Source of the DNA: RH-AL1 sp965198495 | GTDB lineage: Bacteria > Pseudomonadota > Alphaproteobacteria > Rhizobiales > Beijerinckiaceae | Reading direction: 5' to 3' | Length of the DNA stretch: 64,000 nt | Assembly (NCBI GenBank): GCA_965198495.1 | Contig: CBDAPL010000001.1 | Span: forward strand, 2,480,001 to 2,544,000 | Shown here: positions 61,293 through 64,000 of the stretch, one piece after another | Layout: each line of letters opens with the position of its first letter | Numbering within the stretch: the stretch's first letter is position 1 | Notes under the pieces: generated by a model | What the model was told of the DNA's origin: nothing | Databases searched by the model: none | Seen by the model: the letters and a program-made list of their open reading frames with translations, nothing else | Made by a program: the position numbers and the translations under genes

Positions 61293-63758
61293 CTAGGCCA
61301 CATCCTGCGCCGCGTGCGGGTCGTTCGGTCTCATCGCGGCAACCAGGACTTCCTGCGCGCCGGCCTCGGTGAGTTCGGCCTCCAGCCTCGCCAGCATGGC
61401 GAGATCGGGCTCGCTCGCGGCGGCCAGCACGACGAAGTCTGCGTAAGGCGCCATGATCTTCGCGATCTCGCTTTGCGGATAGGCCGGCGTCAGCAGGACG
61501 ATGAAATCGTAGGTCTCCGACAGCGCGTCGAGGATCAGGTCGAAGTCGCGGAAATCGGCGTCCTGCCGTCCGGCGGGAATAAAGTGCAGCCGCGAGCCTT
61601 TGTCGCGATGGATCACTTGCGCGAAGGATGCGTCGCCAGACAGCAGTTCGGCGAGCCCGATCAGGCCCATGATCTTGGCGCGACCGTCGCCAGTGCCTTC
61701 CCCGCGAGCGAGTTCGGCGAGCTTCGTCGGCGAACGATTGAGGTCGACGATGATCGTACGGCCTTTCTCCGCGAGCGTGCGGCTCAGACGGAGCAGGATC
61801 CCGTTCGCCTCACCTTCGGCGCCGAGGCTTGTTCCGACGACATGCAGGCCGCGGCCGGGCACATGCGCGGCGACGATGCGTCGCGCGAGGACGGCGTGGT
61901 CTTCGGGCGAGGTCTCCGGGGCCGGACCGAGCGTGGACGGCTCGGAGCCCTGACGATCAATCATGTCGGGTTCCCAACCATAGCGGCTGGAGCGCGCCCG
62001 CGGGAGCGTCGCTGACGGCTGGTCGGGCCGACGCGATGTATCCGCCGGCTGGCCGAACGCTTGAATGTAACGGGCGACCGCGCCGAGCACGCCCGCGCTC
62101 ATCATGGCTTTCACGGACGCCAAAGCCGCCTGCCTCGACCGTCGCGTGCGCTTGGCCCCCGCGACCTTCGCTTCGACGGGCGCGAAGACGAGGTCGTCAT
62201 CCTGCGTCAGCGGTGCTTTTCGTCCTTTCCGCGCGAGAGCGGGTTCGACGGGCGTGTCAGCCGACGTGGCGGCGGCCCGGTCTTCGCGCGGGAGATCGCC
62301 GTCGTCGGACGCCACGCCCGCGACGCCCGCATGACGATCGTCGAGCGAGGCGCGCCCGGACAGGAGTTCGGCCGCCACGACGAAGCCCACCATGAACACG
62401 AAAGCGGCGACTGTCCCGAAGATGATGAACGGCAGCTTTTTCGGATAGGACGGCTCCTGGGGCACCACCGCGCGCGAGATCACGCGTGCGTCGGCTGGCG
62501 TGGCATCCGACGACTCGCGCGCCATCGCCTCCTGGTACTTCGTGGTGGAGCTCTCGAGCTGGTCCTTGTAGCTTTGCGCGGCGCGTTCCAGCGCCTGCAG
62601 GTGGACCTGGTCCACGTTGGCCACGCCGGCGATCTTCTTTTGCTGCGCCAAGACGGTCTCGAGATTGGCGACGCGGGCACCGGCGATCTTGGCGTCGTTC
62701 TCCAGTGACGCCGCGGCCTGCCTGGCGGCGTTCTTCAACGCGATATCGAATTCCGCGACCTGAGCGGTGAGAGCCTTGATCTGCGGATGACCGGGCAGCA
62801 GCGTGCGCGACTGCAACGCGAGCTGCCCCTGCGCCGTCGCCCGCTGGTCGGAGATGCGGCGGACGATATCGTTGTTGATGACGTCGGGAACGTCGGTCGC
62901 CTTGCCCGCGCGCAGCAGATCCCGGATTGTCGATGCCTTGGCCTGCGCGTCGGCCTGCGCCGTGCGCGCCTTCGACAGATCGGTGTTGATGTCGGCGAGC
63001 TGCTGGCCCGACACCGTCATGTTGTTGGAGCCGGCGAGCAGACCGGACTTGAGGCGATAGTTCTCGCGCTCGGCGTCGGCGCTGGCGAGTTTGAGGCGAA
63101 GATCGGCGATCTGCGCGGTGAGCGCGTCCGCGGAGTCTCTGGCGGTGCCTCGTTTCGCCGCTGATTGCTCCTTGAGGTAGAGCGCCGCGATGTCGTTGGC
63201 GCCGCGCGCGGCGAGGTCCGGATCCTTGCTCGTGAACTGGATCGAGATGACGCGGGTCTTCGGCGGCGAGTAGACGGTAAGCTTGTCCAGGAAGGCGGTG
63301 ACGATCCGCTGATCCACCGCCTCTCGCGTGGGATCGCGCATGAGACCCAGGAGGATCAGCACGCGCTTCAGCGGATTGAGGCCACGCGCCTGCGGATCGA
63401 ACTCGGGGTCGCCTTCGAGTTTCAGGTCCTTGATCGCGCGGCGCGCGATGTCGCGCGAATTGATGAGCTGGACCTGGCTCGCGACAGCCTCGGGATCGAA
63501 CTGGAGCGCCTGTTCCGTTTGAACGTTGACGCGATCGGGACGCGTGAAGAACGTCTCCTGGTTCTCGAGAAGGATTTGGGTTTCGGCCGTGTAGCGCGGC
63601 GTAACCACGGAGACGAAGATCGCGACAAGGACGAAGGCCGCGAAAGTGACGGTCGCGATGGCACCGCGGCGGCGGCGCAATGCTCCGCCGAGGGCGCGAA
63701 GATCGACCTCATCCATCCCATCCGTCGAGCCATGCTGGCTATCAAAGCTACGCGTCAT
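61293..63758 (-). CDS. GumC/Wzz-type polysaccharide co-polymerase with degenerate kinase-like domain
   Basis: 821 residues. N-terminal Wzz segment with a first membrane helix near 34-52 and PRYTAETQILLENQ; a long coiled-coil periplasmic part; second helix near 440 (FIIFGTVAAFVFMVGFVVAA). The C-terminal ~200 residues look like a BY-kinase fold (LAEKGRTIIVDLNRSPTKLAEL; LSETYDFIVLLTPA), but the Walker A loop is changed to GTSLGAEGEANG, so phosphorylation is doubtful. It controls chain length in exopolysaccharide export. It is divergent from the lipoprotein gene. Confidence 0.85.
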   Translation of the reverse strand: MTRSFDSQHGSTDGMDEVDLRALGGALRRRRGAIATVTFAAFVLVAIFVSVVTPRYTAETQILLENQETFFTRPDRVNVQTEQALQFDPEAVASQVQLINSRDIARRAIKDLKLEGDPEFDPQARGLNPLKRVLILLGLMRDPTREAVDQRIVTAFLDKLTVYSPPKTRVISIQFTSKDPDLAARGANDIAALYLKEQSAAKRGTARDSADALTAQIADLRLKLASADAERENYRLKSGLLAGSNNMTVSGQQLADINTDLSKARTAQADAQAKASTIRDLLRAGKATDVPDVINNDIVRRISDQRATAQGQLALQSRTLLPGHPQIKALTAQVAEFDIALKNAARQAAASLENDAKIAGARVANLETVLAQQKKIAGVANVDQVHLQALERAAQSYKDQLESSTTKYQEAMARESSDATPADARVISRAVVPQEPSYPKKLPFIIFGTVAAFVFMVGFVVAAELLSGRASLDDRHAGVAGVASDDGDLPREDRAAATSADTPVEPALARKGRKAPLTQDDDLVFAPVEAKVAGAKRTRRSRQAALASVKAMMSAGVLGAVARYIQAFGQPADTSRRPDQPSATLPRARSSRYGWEPDMIDRQGSEPSTLGPAPETSPEDHAVLARRIVAAHVPGRGLHVVGTSLGAEGEANGILLRLSRTLAEKGRTIIVDLNRSPTKLAELARGEGTGDGRAKIMGLIGLAELLSGDASFAQVIHRDKGSRLHFIPAGRQDADFRDFDLILDALSETYDFIVLLTPAYPQSEIAKIMAPYADFVVLAAASEPDLAMLARLEAELTEAGAQEVLVAAMRPNDPHAAQDVA

Positions 63759-63928
63759 TCACCGTCTCGCCGTTCGCTGACGATAAGAGAGAACGTGTTT
63801 AAAGTTGAAGCACGGTTAATCGAGTTTGAAAGTTTACTGGAAAAGAGTTTGTTAACCACGTCGGCCTAAAACTTCGATCTAGTTGAGCGTCCGCACGACG
63901 CTCGTCTTTCTTTACTGGCGGCGGGCTC

Positions 63929-64000
63929 ATGCGACGGTGGATCAACGCTTTTTGCTTGGCGATAACCGTCGCCTTGGCAGGCTGCGCGCCGCGCCCGAAC
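63929..64000 (+). CDS. Lipoprotein, probably polysaccharide export protein (partial)
   Basis: 24 codons from ATG 63929 to the window edge. A lipobox-type signal is visible: RRWINAFCLAITVALAGC, with the Cys at residue 19 ready for lipidation. It is divergent from the GumC-type gene, where Wza/GumB export lipoproteins usually sit. That identity is inferred from context only. Confidence 0.6.
   Translation, partial: MRRWINAFCLAITVALAGCAPRPN

Overview
GC-rich (mid-60s % by eye) alphaproteobacterial chromosome, most like a Hyphomicrobiales (Rhizobiales) member. The grounds are the block rpoZ-rel-pdxJ-acpS-lepB-rnc-era, the group hisI-folE / Fe-S scaffold-like protein / yidD, a heme A synthase of the Cox15 type, DUF2842 and DUF2934 proteins, and a lysine-rich histone H1-like protein. 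The species cannot be named from this sequence. No insertion sequence, integrase, prophage, CRISPR array or rRNA is visible. Nearly everything is core metabolism, translation and envelope biology.

Layout. 1-2.3 kb: end of a malonate decarboxylase operon (mdcA, mdcC running off the left edge) behind a tRNA-Gln. 2.3-4.3 kb: a self-contained Rieske/FAD reductase and a DUF2934 protein. 4.3-10.8 kb, all minus strand: era, rnc, lepB, acpS, pdxJ, rel, rpoZ, mostly overlapping, so one transcription unit is likely. 11-17.6 kb: NYN nuclease-like protein plus family-5 uracil-DNA glycosylase, smpB, dapA, a lytic transglycosylase, a single-domain response regulator, an alpha/beta hydrolase. 18-22.4 kb: DcaP-like porin with terminator, tRNA-Ser, two secreted proteins, an H1-like protein, and a 554-bp gene-free stretch. 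22.4-30.1 kb: gatB (frameshifted), a divergent AraC regulator/nitrilase pair, aspS, rnd. 30.1-36.3 kb: ppx-ppk, a CBS protein, hisI, folE, a Fe-S scaffold-like protein. 36.2-41.4 kb: MipA/OmpV protein, yidD, and a Tat-exported molybdenum aldehyde oxidoreductase (paoABC-like). 41.6-50.1 kb: RMD1-family and methyltransferase genes read as one frame, P1 peptidase, miaA with a duplicated Trp-rich leader, SCO-family protein, galM, a frameshifted small gene, and a 345-residue protein of unknown family. 50.1-59 kb: BrnA-like antitoxin, pccB, ppc, thioesterase, metY, ctaA/cox15, DUF2842. 59-64 kb: the edge of an exopolysaccharide locus (deacetylase, CelD-like acyltransferase, GumC/Wzz co-polymerase, start of an export lipoprotein).

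How the genes work together. The aspS product carries the His and Gly residues recalled as marks of a non-discriminating AspRS, so it should mischarge tRNA-Asn and need GatCAB; gatB lies just beyond the nitrilase pair. The ppk/ppx pair makes and degrades polyphosphate, and rel makes and degrades (p)ppGpp. PccB and Ppc both feed C4 acids to the TCA cycle. The right-end genes form a polysaccharide chain-length and export module.

The most striking sequence-level observation is that two conserved genes (gatB and the small gene at 48.6 kb) carry clear single-base frameshifts and a third junction (RMD1/methyltransferase) probably does. This means either assembly error or recent decay. The best candidate for unusual biology is the tandemly duplicated, Trp-codon-rich in-frame leader directly before miaA. 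No convincing new multi-gene system was found.
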